The notes beneath the pieces were generated by a model. It searched no databases, had not been told where the DNA came from, and saw only the letters and a list, made by a program, of their open reading frames with translations. The translations under genes were made by a program, and so were the position numbers. This document shows positions 8,814-16,322 of a stretch of 64,000 nucleotides of DNA, in pieces; the first letter of the stretch is position 1; every line of letters starts with the position of its first letter. The stretch comes from JAQGMJ01 sp036498945. GTDB taxonomy: Bacteria > Pseudomonadota > Gammaproteobacteria > Burkholderiales > JAEUOS01. The stretch covers positions 1 through 64,000 of the forward strand of contig DASYEQ010000012.1 in the NCBI GenBank assembly GCA_036498945.1, read 5' to 3'.

Positions 8814-10319
8814 ATGTCAAAAGCCATAACCATGGGCTCCCTCAGCGCGGCTTCCCTGAAACCGGATCACCGGGTGGCCACGGCGTACCTTGGAACAGAC
8901 GGCCGCAAGTGGCTCGCCAGCGGCGGTTTTGCGCTGGCCGCGCTGATTCTGCTGCTGGTGGGCGCGGTGTCGTATGAAAGCGCGCGCACCGCGCACGAGC
9001 GCGCGCTCAAGGTGGCGCATACGCATGAAGTGATCCAGGCGATCCAGGAAACGCTGGTGCTCATGACCGATGCCGAAACCGGCCAGCGCGGCTACCTGAT
9101 TACCGGCCGCAACGAATACCTGGAGCCGTTCGACCGCGCGCGCACCCGCTTCGCCCCGGCGCTCGAACGCCTGCGCGGCCTGATCGCGGACAACTCCGCG
9201 CAAGCCGCGCACCTGGACCGGCTCGCCAGCCTCGGTCGCGACAAACTCGCGGTACTGGCGCAGGGACCGGACCTGCGCGTGAACGCCGAAGGGCTGCGCG
9301 AGGCGATCCAGAACGGCGCCGGCAAGCGCCTGATGGACCTGATCCGCGCCGAAGTGGAGACGATGACCGCCGCCGAGCGCGAATTGCTGGCGCAACGCGC
9401 GCGCGAATCGGAGGAAAGTGCGACCTTCACCAAGCAAATCATCGTTCTCGGCTTCGCCTTCAGCCTGGCGCTGATCACCGGTTCCTTTCTCCTGATGCGC
9501 CAGCAGATACTTGAGCGCCGGCGCGCCGAGGCGATGGTGCGCGCGCTTAACCAGCGCCTGGAACGGCATGCGGCGCAACTGGAGGTGTCGAACCGCGAAC
9601 TGGAAGGTTTCAGCTATTCGGTGTCGCACGACCTGCGCATCCCGCTGCGCGCGGTGTCGGGCTACGCGCAGATCATGGAGGAGGACTACGGCGCCCAGCT
9701 GGATAGTGAAGGGCTGCGCCTGCTCGGGCTGGTGCGCGGCAACGCCCACATGATGAACCGCCTGATCGACGACCTGCTGGCCTTTTCGCGCCTCGGCAGC
9801 AAACCGCTGCACAAGACCGGGGTCGACATGGAGCAATTGGCGCGCCTGGCGATCCAGCAATGCGCCTTGGTGGAAGCCGCCGAACAGGCGGCGGCCGGCG
9901 CGCGGGAGATCCGCGTCGGCGCTCTGCCGGCGGCACCTGGTGATGCCGGACTGTTGCGCCAGGTCTGGACCAACCTGGTCTCCAATGCCATCAAGTATTC
10001 CTCGACGCGCACGCCGGCGGTGATTGAAATCAGCGGCGAGGCCGACGGCCGCGAAGCGGTCTACCGCGTGCGCGACAATGGCGTAGGCTTCGACATGCGT
10101 TATGCGAACAAGCTGTTCGGCGTATTCCAGCGCCTGCATGGCGCCGACGAGTATCCCGGCACCGGCGTGGGGCTGGCCATCGTGCAGCGCATCGTCACGC
10201 GCCACGGCGGGCGCATCTGGGCCGACGCGCGCCTGGGCGAAGGCGCCACCTTCACCTTCACCCTGCCGCTGGCGGCGGCCGATACCGGAGACGACAATGC
10301 AAGACCTGCGCGAGATTGA
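8814..10319 (+). CDS. Sensor histidine kinase with CHASE3 domain
   Basis: 501 residues. Membrane helix about 33-54, periplasmic CHASE3 sensor about 55-205 (ETGQRGYLITGRNEYLEPF is typical), membrane helix about 208-228, a short coiled coil, then the HisKA domain with phospho-acceptor His272 in SVSHDLRIPLRA. The ATPase part shows the N box (NLVSNAIKYSS), the G1 box (DNGVGFDMRY) and the G2 box (GTGVGLAIVQ), so it is catalytically complete. The FxRLHGADEYPGTGVG layout matches kinases that work with Rcp1-type single-domain regulators. Its last 23 bases overlap the following regulator gene, so they are co-translated and very likely cognate. Start uncertain; ATG 8832 is an alternative. Confidence 0.92.
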   Translation: MSKAITMGSLSAASLKPDHRVATAYLGTDGRKWLASGGFALAALILLLVGAVSYESARTAHERALKVAHTHEVIQAIQETLVLMTDAETGQRGYLITGRNEYLEPFDRARTRFAPALERLRGLIADNSAQAAHLDRLASLGRDKLAVLAQGPDLRVNAEGLREAIQNGAGKRLMDLIRAEVETMTAAERELLAQRARESEESATFTKQIIVLGFAFSLALITGSFLLMRQQILERRRAEAMVRALNQRLERHAAQLEVSNRELEGFSYSVSHDLRIPLRAVSGYAQIMEEDYGAQLDSEGLRLLGLVRGNAHMMNRLIDDLLAFSRLGSKPLHKTGVDMEQLARLAIQQCALVEAAEQAAAGAREIRVGALPAAPGDAGLLRQVWTNLVSNAIKYSSTRTPAVIEISGEADGREAVYRVRDNGVGFDMRYANKLFGVFQRLHGADEYPGTGVGLAIVQRIVTRHGGRIWADARLGEGATFTFTLPLAAADTGDDNARPARD

Positions 10320-10740
10320 GATCCTGCTTGCGGAGGACAGCGCCAGTGACGCCGAGATGGCGATGCGCGCGCTGAAAAAAAGCAATCTTGCCAACAGCGT
10401 CACCTGGGTGCGCGACGGCGTCGAGGCGCTCGACTTCATTTTCAGCCGCGGCAAGTTCGAAGGGCGCAGCGGCAACCCCAAGCTCGTCATGCTTGACATC
10501 AAGATGCCCAGGGTGGACGGCATCGAGGTGCTGCGGCAGTTGCGCGCCAACGACAAGACCCGGCTGATCCCGGTGGTGATGATCACCTCTTCGGCGGAGG
10601 ACCGCGACATCATGGAAAGCTACAAGCTCGGCGTCAACAGCTACATCGTCAAGCCGGTGGACTTCACCCAGTTCGCCCAGGTGATCGTGCAGGTGGGCCT
10701 GTACTGGGCGGTGGTGAACCGCACGCCCGAGCCGCGCTAG
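10297..10740 (+). CDS. Single-domain response regulator (Rcp1 type)
   Basis: 147 residues forming one receiver domain and no output domain. Acidic pocket ED at 13-14, acceptor Asp67 (MLDIKMP), Thr97 and Lys119 (VKP) are all present, so it should accept phosphate. The long loop SRGKFEGRSGNPK before the acceptor strand and the aromatic C-terminus (GLYWAVVN) are typical of Rcp1-like partners of CHASE or phytochrome kinases. It overlaps the kinase gene by 23 bases. Output would be by protein contact; the target is unknown. Confidence 0.93.
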   Translation: MQDLREIEILLAEDSASDAEMAMRALKKSNLANSVTWVRDGVEALDFIFSRGKFEGRSGNPKLVMLDIKMPRVDGIEVLRQLRANDKTRLIPVVMITSSAEDRDIMESYKLGVNSYIVKPVDFTQFAQVIVQVGLYWAVVNRTPEPR

Positions 10741-10760
10741 GAGGGAGCGCCGAGTGGAAC

Positions 10761-10788
10761 AAAAAGCCCGGCACAAGCCGGGCTTTTT
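10761..10788. terminator. Bidirectional terminator between convergent genes
   Basis: AAAAAGCCCGGC and GCCGGGCTTTTT form a perfect inverted repeat with a four-base loop. It can stop transcripts from both the response regulator (+) and the TRAP binding protein (-), whose stops are about 60 bases apart. Confidence 0.92.
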
Positions 10789-10801
10789 GCAGCGACGGCG
10801 A

Positions 10802-11896
10802 TCAGACCCTGCGGGCGGCGCGCCCCGACATGTAGCTATCGAAGGACCCTTCGGCGACGCGGAACCACGCCAGTTCGTCTTCCAGGTACTTGAAGTAGGA
10901 GTCCCCGAGCTTCTTGAACTCGGGGATGCTCTTGCTCCACTCCGCGTACTGCTCGTGCGCGGCCTTGTAGCTGGCGTCCATGATGTCGCGGCTGAACACG
11001 CGCAGTTGCGCGCCGCCGGCGATCAGGCGCTTCATCGCCGCCGGATTGACGTGGTCGTAGCGCGCGGTGGCCATGGCATTGGATTCGCCGCAGGCGGCGG
11101 TGAAAATCGCCTGGTAATCCTTGGGCAGCGCCTCCCATGCCTTGTTGCCCACCAGCATGACACTGGCGGCATTGCCTTCCCACCAGCCGGGGGTGTAGTA
11201 ATACTTGGCGATCTTGTAGAAGCCGAGCTTCTCATCGTCGTAGGGGCCGACCCACTCGGCCGCGTCGATGGTGCCTTTTTCCAGCGCCGGGTAGATGTCG
11301 CCGCCCGCCAGTTGCTGCGGCACCACGCCCAGGCGCTGCAGCACGGAACCCGCGACACCGCCAACGCGGAATTTCAGGCCCTTGAGGTCGGCCACCGTCT
11401 TGATCTCCTTGCGGAACCAGCCGCCCATCTGCGTGCCGGTGTTCAGGCACGGCGTGGCGGTGCAGCCGAAGCTTTTCGACAGGTATTCGTTGAACAACTC
11501 GCCACCGCCGCCCTGGTACCACCAGGCGTTGTGCTGGCGCGTATTCATGCCGAACGGCAGGATGGCGCCAAAGGTCAGCGCGGGGCTCTTGCCGACGTAG
11601 TAGTACATGATTGTCTGGCCGCACTCGACGGTGGAATTCTGCACCGCGTCGAGCACTTGCAGGCCCGGTACGATCTCGCCGGCGGCGAAGACCTGGATCT
11701 GGAACTTGCCCGAGGTGGCCTCCGAGACACGCTTGGCGACGTTCTCGGCGGCGCCGACCAGAGTGTCCAGGCTCTTCGGGTAGCTTGAAGTGAGGCGCCA
11801 TTTCACGGTCGGCTGGCTTTGCGCGAAAGCCGGCGCCGTGCCCGCCGCCAGTACGCCCGCGATGCCGCCGTGCTTGATGAAGTCACGTCTTTGCAT
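10802..11896 (-). CDS. TRAP transporter solute-binding protein (DctP family), Tat-exported
   Basis: 364 residues. The N-terminus MQRRDFIKHGGIAG is a twin-arginine signal followed by a hydrophobic stretch and AQS, so the protein is exported folded to the periplasm. The mature part matches the DctP/TakP-type family (KWRLTSSYPKSLD, LKGLKFRVGGVAG with the conserved ligand-binding Arg, EWVGPYDDEKLGF), which binds organic acids such as 2-oxo acids for TRAP permeases. No DctQ or DctM permease gene is adjacent, so it is an orphan here. Start: GGAGA lies ten bases before this ATG, and an upstream alternative would spoil the Tat signal. Confidence 0.92.
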   Translation of the reverse strand: MQRRDFIKHGGIAGVLAAGTAPAFAQSQPTVKWRLTSSYPKSLDTLVGAAENVAKRVSEATSGKFQIQVFAAGEIVPGLQVLDAVQNSTVECGQTIMYYYVGKSPALTFGAILPFGMNTRQHNAWWYQGGGGELFNEYLSKSFGCTATPCLNTGTQMGGWFRKEIKTVADLKGLKFRVGGVAGSVLQRLGVVPQQLAGGDIYPALEKGTIDAAEWVGPYDDEKLGFYKIAKYYYTPGWWEGNAASVMLVGNKAWEALPKDYQAIFTAACGESNAMATARYDHVNPAAMKRLIAGGAQLRVFSRDIMDASYKAAHEQYAEWSKSIPEFKKLGDSYFKYLEDELAWFRVAEGSFDSYMSGRAARRV

Positions 11897-12012
11897 GGTG
11901 CTTTTGTCTCCGGTTGTTGGCATTGAATACCGCTGGATCCGCGCGAGACTTCCAAGCCCACGTTCAAGCTCACCTTCGCGGACGCGCGATTATGCGCACA
12001 ATCCCGCTCAGC

Positions 12013-12040
12013 TTGTACACGGCGTTTACGCTAATATATT
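12013..12040 (+). promoter_or_regulatory. Sigma-70 type promoter for the SRPBCC-exporter genes
   Basis: TTGTAC, 16 bases, TATATT, inside an AT-rich island that stands out from the GC-rich surroundings. It lies 28 bases before the SRPBCC start codon. Confidence 0.6.
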
Positions 12041-12067
12041 TTTATACAGATCAAACAGGACCTGGAC

Positions 12068-12469
12068 ATGAAACACTTCACGCAAATGCGCCATCTTTCG
12101 GTGTTCATCGCGCGTGCGCCGCGCGAGGTCTACGCCTTCGCCGGCGATCCGCAGAACATGCCGCAGTGGGCGGCGGGCCTGGGCACCGGCATCCGCCGCG
12201 CCGGCGAACATTGGGAGGTGCAGACACCGCAGGGCGCGCTCACCATGCGCTTCGCCCCACGCAACGATTTCGGCGTACTCGACCACACCGTGGTGTTGCC
12301 CACCGGCGCCGAGGTGCACATGCCGGCGCGCGTGATCGCCAACGGCGAGGGCAGCGAGGTACTGTTCACGCTCTACCGTCAGCCGGAAATGGATGATGCC
12401 GCCTTCGACCGCGACACCGGCATGGTCAAGCAGGACCTGGCCACCCTCAAATCCCTGCTCGAGAAATAG
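12068..12469 (+). CDS. SRPBCC family protein
   Basis: 133 residues. The pattern SVFIARAPREVYAFAGDPQNMPQWA is the start of the START/Bet v 1-like (SRPBCC) fold, followed by alternating strands and a long C-terminal helix. Such proteins are small cytoplasmic hydrophobic-ligand-binding proteins; the ligand cannot be read from sequence. AGGA lies before the ATG. Eight bases separate it from the exporter gene, so the two form an operon driven by the promoter just upstream. Confidence 0.85.
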   Translation: MKHFTQMRHLSVFIARAPREVYAFAGDPQNMPQWAAGLGTGIRRAGEHWEVQTPQGALTMRFAPRNDFGVLDHTVVLPTGAEVHMPARVIANGEGSEVLFTLYRQPEMDDAAFDRDTGMVKQDLATLKSLLEK

Positions 12470-12477
12470 GAACAGAC

Positions 12478-12798
12478 ATGGCATGGATGCTCCTGTTGCT
12501 CGCCGGCCTGTTCGAAATGGGCTGGGCCATCGGCCTCAAATACACCGAGGGCTTCACGCGCCTCTGGCCGACTGCGGGTACGCTGGCCGCGATGCTGATC
12601 AGCGTGCTGCTGTTGGGCCTGGCGGTGAAAACCCTGCCGATGGGCACGGCCTACGCAGTGTGGACCGGCATCGGCGCGGCCGGCACGGTGATCCTGGGGA
12701 TTGCGCTATTGGGCGAACCGGCGACAGTCGCGCGCCTGGCCTGCGTCGGGCTGATCATCGCCGGGGTGATCGGATTGAAAATTGTCACGCCGGGATGA
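12478..12798 (+). CDS. sugE: Small multidrug resistance family exporter, SugE/Gdx type
   Basis: 106 residues with four membrane helices. The essential membrane Glu is at position 13 (GLFEMGWAIGLKYT), and the LPMGTAYAVWTGIGAAGTVILGI segment is of the SugE (Gdx) subtype rather than EmrE. Characterised members exchange guanidinium for protons; quaternary ammonium export is also reported. It works as an antiparallel dimer in the inner membrane. It is second in an operon with the SRPBCC gene. No guanidine riboswitch is visible in front of the operon, so control probably differs from the classic case. Confidence 0.9.
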   Translation: MAWMLLLLAGLFEMGWAIGLKYTEGFTRLWPTAGTLAAMLISVLLLGLAVKTLPMGTAYAVWTGIGAAGTVILGIALLGEPATVARLACVGLIIAGVIGLKIVTPG

Positions 12799-12851
12799 GA
12801 ACCCGCGGCGGGCCTTTCGGTCACACGCTGAATCCTTTTCGAGGAGTTGCC

Positions 12852-13289
12852 ATGCAAATCAAGGAAGTCTGCCCCTACCTGCGCTGCAGGCCCGCGGTCG
12901 CGGCGATCGAGTTCTACAAACAGGTGTTCGATGCCGAGGAGATTTTCCGCCTCAACGAAAAATCCACCGGGCGCATCGGCCATGCGGAACTGCGAATCGG
13001 CGACACCGTGCTCAAGCTCTCCGACGAATATCCCGAGATCGGCGCCTTGAGCCCGCTTTCCGGCGGCAGCCGTTCCACTACCTACCTGCTGGTGGACAAC
13101 GTCGACACGCTGGCCGGGCGCATGGTCGCCGCCGGCGCCACCATGATCCGCCCGCCGTCGGACCAGTTTTACGGCCACCGCGCCTGCAAGCTGCAAGACC
13201 CTTACGGCCACGAATGGATGCTGAGCCACGAGATCGAGGACGTCAGCTATGCCGAGATGCAGCGGCGCTACGACGCCATGTTCGAATAG
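12852..13289 (+). CDS. VOC (glyoxalase/bleomycin-resistance fold) family protein, PhnB-like
   Basis: 145 residues. Two beta-alpha-beta-beta-beta units are visible: first PYLRCRPAVAAIEFYKQVF with GHAELRIGDTVLKLSDE, then TYLLVDNVDTLAGRMVAAG ending QDPYGHEWMLS. The fold binds a divalent metal in many members, and the second-unit residues His and Glu (GHEW) are kept. Substrate is unknown. GAGGAG stands before the ATG. Same strand as the exporter gene, 53 bases downstream, so probably in the same transcript. Confidence 0.87.
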   Translation: MQIKEVCPYLRCRPAVAAIEFYKQVFDAEEIFRLNEKSTGRIGHAELRIGDTVLKLSDEYPEIGALSPLSGGSRSTTYLLVDNVDTLAGRMVAAGATMIRPPSDQFYGHRACKLQDPYGHEWMLSHEIEDVSYAEMQRRYDAMFE

Positions 13290-13340
13290 GCGCGCCTCAA
13301 GTGGGCGTATCATTCCGGCCTTACCCAAGGGAGACAAAGC

Positions 13341-13841
13341 ATGCACCATACCCTGCAAGATTTCGCCGCCGCCTGCCACGACCTGCTGAAGGCCGAGCCG
13401 GGCCCGGCGGGCCGCGAAAAGGTCTGCGCCCTGGTGCAGGAGGTGCTGCAGGATCGCGAGTTCGTCGAGTCCACCATCACCGCCGACCTGCCGGAACGCA
13501 AGGTTCTTTACCAGGACCCCGAATTGGGTTTTTGCATCCTCGGCCACGTGTATCACAACGCCAAGACCTCGCCGCCGCATGACCACGGCCCCTCGTGGGC
13601 GATCTACGGCCAGGCCGCCGGTGAAACCCACATGAGCGATTACGAACTGGTGCAAAAACCCGCCGGCGCAGAGCCCGGCAAGGCGCGCGCCACCCGCTCC
13701 TATTCCCTCACGCCCGGGATCGCGCACCTGTACAACGAAGGCGTGCTGCATTCGCCGCGCCGCGACGGCCCGACGCGCCTGCTGCGCCTCGAAGGCCTGA
13801 ACATGGAAACCATCAAGCGCGACAAGTACGTCGCGGTATAG
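13341..13841 (+). CDS. Cupin-fold, cysteine dioxygenase-like protein
   Basis: 166 residues. A helical N-terminus is followed by a cupin barrel. The first metal motif PPHDHGPSWAIYGQAAGETH provides two His and a later Glu/His set, and the closing His is in GIAHLYNEGVLHS. The layout resembles the cysteine dioxygenase type I-like family of iron enzymes, though the substrate may differ. AAGGGAG lies before the ATG. The next gene, nhaA, starts only three bases after this stop, so translation is probably coupled. Confidence 0.78.
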   Translation: MHHTLQDFAAACHDLLKAEPGPAGREKVCALVQEVLQDREFVESTITADLPERKVLYQDPELGFCILGHVYHNAKTSPPHDHGPSWAIYGQAAGETHMSDYELVQKPAGAEPGKARATRSYSLTPGIAHLYNEGVLHSPRRDGPTRLLRLEGLNMETIKRDKYVAV

Positions 13842-13844
13842 GCG

Positions 13845-15029
13845 GTGTTCGGGCAATTCTTCCGGCTCGAATCGGCCGGCGGCTTCGTGCTGTTCGGCGC
13901 GTCGCTGCTGGCCATCGCTGTCGCCAATTCGCCCTGGGGACCGGCGTTCGCGCATTTGTTGCACGAGATGCACGCGATGCCGGTGGGGCGATTCTCCATT
14001 GAGCTGGCGGTCAACGACGGCCTGATGGTGATCTTTTTCCTGATGGTGGGCCTGGAGATCAAGCGTGAGGTGCTGGCGGGCGAACTCTCGCAACCGGCGA
14101 ATATCGCGCTGCCGTCGATCGCCGCCCTGGGCGGCATGGCAGTGCCGGCACTGATCTACGCCGCCTGTAACCACGCCGATGCCGCCGCGCTGCGCGGCTG
14201 GGCCATCCCGGCTGCCACCGACATCGCTTTCTCGCTGGGCGTGCTTACCCTTCTGGGTAGTCGCGTCCCCCTTTCGCTGAAGGTATTCCTCACCACGCTG
14301 GCAATCATCGACGACCTCGGCGCCATCGGGGTGATCGCCCTGTTCTACACCGAGCAACTGAGCGTGGAAATGCTGCTGGGCACCGCCGCGGCCGCGCTGG
14401 TGCTCTACCTGTTGAACCGCAACGCGGTAATGTCACTGTGGCCCTACCTGCTGGTGGGCCTGGTGCTCTGGCTGACTGTGCTCAAATCCGGCGTGCACGC
14501 GACCCTGGCCGGCGTGATGCTGGCCTTCGCCATTCCCCTGCGACCGTCGACACGCCACCCCGAGCGCGGCCGCCCGGGCGCCCCGCCGCTGCTGCGCCTG
14601 GAGCATGGCCTGCATCCGTGGGTCGCCTTCGGCGTGCTGCCGATCTTCGCTTTCGCCAATGCCGGCGTCTCCTTCGCCGGGATGAGCTTCTCCTCGCTGC
14701 TGGCACCCATCCCGCTGGGGATCGCCGCCGGCCTGTTCATCGGCAAGGCGCTGGGTATCTTCGGCGCCTGCTGGCTGCTGCTGCGCCTGACGCGCGCGCC
14801 GCTACCCGAGGGAGCGGGCTGGGCGTCGCTGTTCGGCATCGCGCTGCTGGGTGGCATCGGGTTTACCATGAGCTTATTCATCGGCAACCTGGCTTTTCCA
14901 CCGGGCGCGCCTGAATACGGGACGCAATTGCGCCTGGGCGTCATCGCCGGCTCGATACTCTCGGGAATCTGCGGCTACCTGGTGCTGCGCGCAGTCTTGC
15001 CGGTCCCGGCCCGAACAGAAAAGGTCTGA
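13845..15029 (+). CDS. nhaA: Na+/H+ antiporter NhaA
   Basis: 394 residues, the usual NhaA length, with about twelve membrane helices. The two adjacent transport aspartates are present in LAIIDDLGAIGVIALFY, as are VGLEIKREVLAGEL and the PAATDIAFSLGVL helix break of the unwound helix pair. It expels Na+ or Li+ in exchange for protons across the inner membrane, giving pH and salt homeostasis. The start is GTG, three bases after the cupin stop and without its own clear ribosome site, which implies translational coupling. The next gene begins at the end of nhaA. Confidence 0.95.
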   Translation: MFGQFFRLESAGGFVLFGASLLAIAVANSPWGPAFAHLLHEMHAMPVGRFSIELAVNDGLMVIFFLMVGLEIKREVLAGELSQPANIALPSIAALGGMAVPALIYAACNHADAAALRGWAIPAATDIAFSLGVLTLLGSRVPLSLKVFLTTLAIIDDLGAIGVIALFYTEQLSVEMLLGTAAAALVLYLLNRNAVMSLWPYLLVGLVLWLTVLKSGVHATLAGVMLAFAIPLRPSTRHPERGRPGAPPLLRLEHGLHPWVAFGVLPIFAFANAGVSFAGMSFSSLLAPIPLGIAAGLFIGKALGIFGACWLLLRLTRAPLPEGAGWASLFGIALLGGIGFTMSLFIGNLAFPPGAPEYGTQLRLGVIAGSILSGICGYLVLRAVLPVPARTEKV

Positions 15030-15030
15030 C

Positions 15031-16170
15031 GTGATGCGTCTGAGCGAACTCGAAACCCCCGCCCTGATCCTCGACCAGGCGAAGATGGGCCGCAACATCG
15101 CGCGCATGCGCGAGCACCTCGCGCGTCTTGGTGTGGCCTTTCGTCCACATGTGAAGACGCCGAAGGCGATCGACGTGGTGCGGCGCACGATCAGCACGCC
15201 CGCCGGCCCGATCACGGTTTCCACGCTGAAGGAAGCCGAATACTTTTTCAGCCACGACATCAGCGACATCCTTTACGCCGTCGGCATCACGCCGAACAAG
15301 CTGGACCACGTCGCGCGCCTGATGCAGGCCGGCGCGAGGATCAAGATCATCCTCGACAACGAGGAGACCGCGCGCGCCGTCGTCACCCGCGGCCGCGAAC
15401 TCGGCATCAAATACGAAGTGCTGATCGAGATCGATTGCGACGGCCATCGCTCGGGCGTCAAGCCCGATGCACCCGACCTGCTCACCATCGGCCGCGTGCT
15501 GCAGGACGGCGGGGCAGTGCTGGCTGGCGTGATGACCCATGCCGGCAGTTCCTATAACTGCGCGTCCATCGAGGCGATTCGCGCCATGGCCGAGCAGGAA
15601 CGTGCGCTTGCCGTGCAATGCGCCGAACGCCTGCGTGGCGCCGGCCTGCCCTGCGCCATCGTCAGCGTCGGCTCCTCGCCCACCGCGACCTACGCGCAGG
15701 ATTTGCGTGGCGTCACTGAAGTACGCGCCGGCGTATTCGTGTTTTTCGACCTGGTGATGGCGGGCATCGAAGTGTGCGCACAGGACGACATCGCGCTTTC
15801 CGTGCTCACCACCGTGATCGGCCACCAGCGCGACCGCGGCTGGATCATCACCGATGCCGGCTGGATGGCAATGTCGCGCGACCGCGGCACCGCCGCCCAG
15901 AAAGTGGACCAGGGCTACGGCGTGGTATGCGACGTCGCCGGCCGCCCGATTCCCGACCTCATCATGAGCCAGGCCAACCAGGAGCACGGGATCCTTGGGC
16001 ACCGCTCCGGCGACCCGTCGCGCACGCCCGATCTACGGGTCGGCACCCTGCTGCGCATCCTGCCCAACCACGCCTGCGCCACCGGCGCGCAGCACGACCG
16101 CTATCACGTGATCGCGCAGAGCGGCAGCGAAGACGTGCAATCCATTTGGCCCCGTTTCTCTGGCTGGTAG
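15031..16170 (+). CDS. PLP-dependent D-threonine aldolase / D-serine dehydratase-like enzyme
   Basis: About 378 residues. The N-terminal alanine-racemase-like barrel has the PLP lysine in RPHVKTPKAIDV. The C-terminal domain carries the His-x-Cys metal motif in ILPNHACAT, as in zinc-dependent D-serine dehydratases (DSD1) and metal-dependent D-threonine aldolases. It probably acts on a 3-hydroxy-D-amino acid in the cytoplasm; which one cannot be decided. Start is GTG 15031 or the adjacent ATG 15034, directly after the nhaA stop. It ends the run from the SRPBCC gene and is closed by a terminator. Confidence 0.88.
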   Translation: MMRLSELETPALILDQAKMGRNIARMREHLARLGVAFRPHVKTPKAIDVVRRTISTPAGPITVSTLKEAEYFFSHDISDILYAVGITPNKLDHVARLMQAGARIKIILDNEETARAVVTRGRELGIKYEVLIEIDCDGHRSGVKPDAPDLLTIGRVLQDGGAVLAGVMTHAGSSYNCASIEAIRAMAEQERALAVQCAERLRGAGLPCAIVSVGSSPTATYAQDLRGVTEVRAGVFVFFDLVMAGIEVCAQDDIALSVLTTVIGHQRDRGWIITDAGWMAMSRDRGTAAQKVDQGYGVVCDVAGRPIPDLIMSQANQEHGILGHRSGDPSRTPDLRVGTLLRILPNHACATGAQHDRYHVIAQSGSEDVQSIWPRFSGW

Positions 16171-16197
16171 CCGCCACCACGGAGTTCGTTTGAAAAC

Positions 16198-16226
16198 AAA
16201 AACGCCGGGGTCACCCCGGCGTTTTT
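16198..16226. terminator. Bidirectional terminator
   Basis: AAAAACGCCGGGG and CCCCGGCGTTTTT around two bases. It serves the PLP enzyme gene on the plus strand and is also the terminal hairpin of the 3' element that follows nadV on the minus strand. Confidence 0.92.
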
Positions 16227-16318
16227 GTCCGTCGCTTTTTCGTCCCAGAGAATCGTCCGGCTCTGCCGGCGATTTTGCCTATCCAGCCCAGGCAAAAGCA
16301 GGTTTCTACTTTTGCCTG
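16227..16318 (-). repeat. Post-stop tandem-hairpin element, copy 1 (after nadV)
   Basis: Read on the minus strand from the nadV stop. A four-base gap is followed by hairpin 1 (16289-16318), 13-bp arms beginning CAGGCAAAAGTAG with one G-T pair and a four-base loop. Hairpin 2 (16249-16276) has outer arms AAAATCG and CGATTCT and core CCGGC/GCCGG. Then comes the linker ACGAAAAAGCGACGGAC and the terminator at 16198-16226. The same order of parts recurs four more times in this window. Confidence 0.85.
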
Positions 16319-16322
16319 CCCC

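Noticed and set aside
10761..10788. Sixth copy of the tandem-hairpin element after the response regulator gene
   Set aside because: Only a simple terminator; no AAAAGTA/TACTTTT hairpin, second hairpin or linker. The same applies to 31774-31801.
12040..12067. Guanidine riboswitch before the SugE-type exporter operon
   Set aside because: The leader is too short (under 30 bases) and has none of the conserved motifs.
12651..14357. Open frame of over 560 codons antisense to the exporter, VOC, cupin and nhaA genes
   Set aside because: Shadow of four well-recognised genes; His/Gly/Arg-rich without a fold signature.
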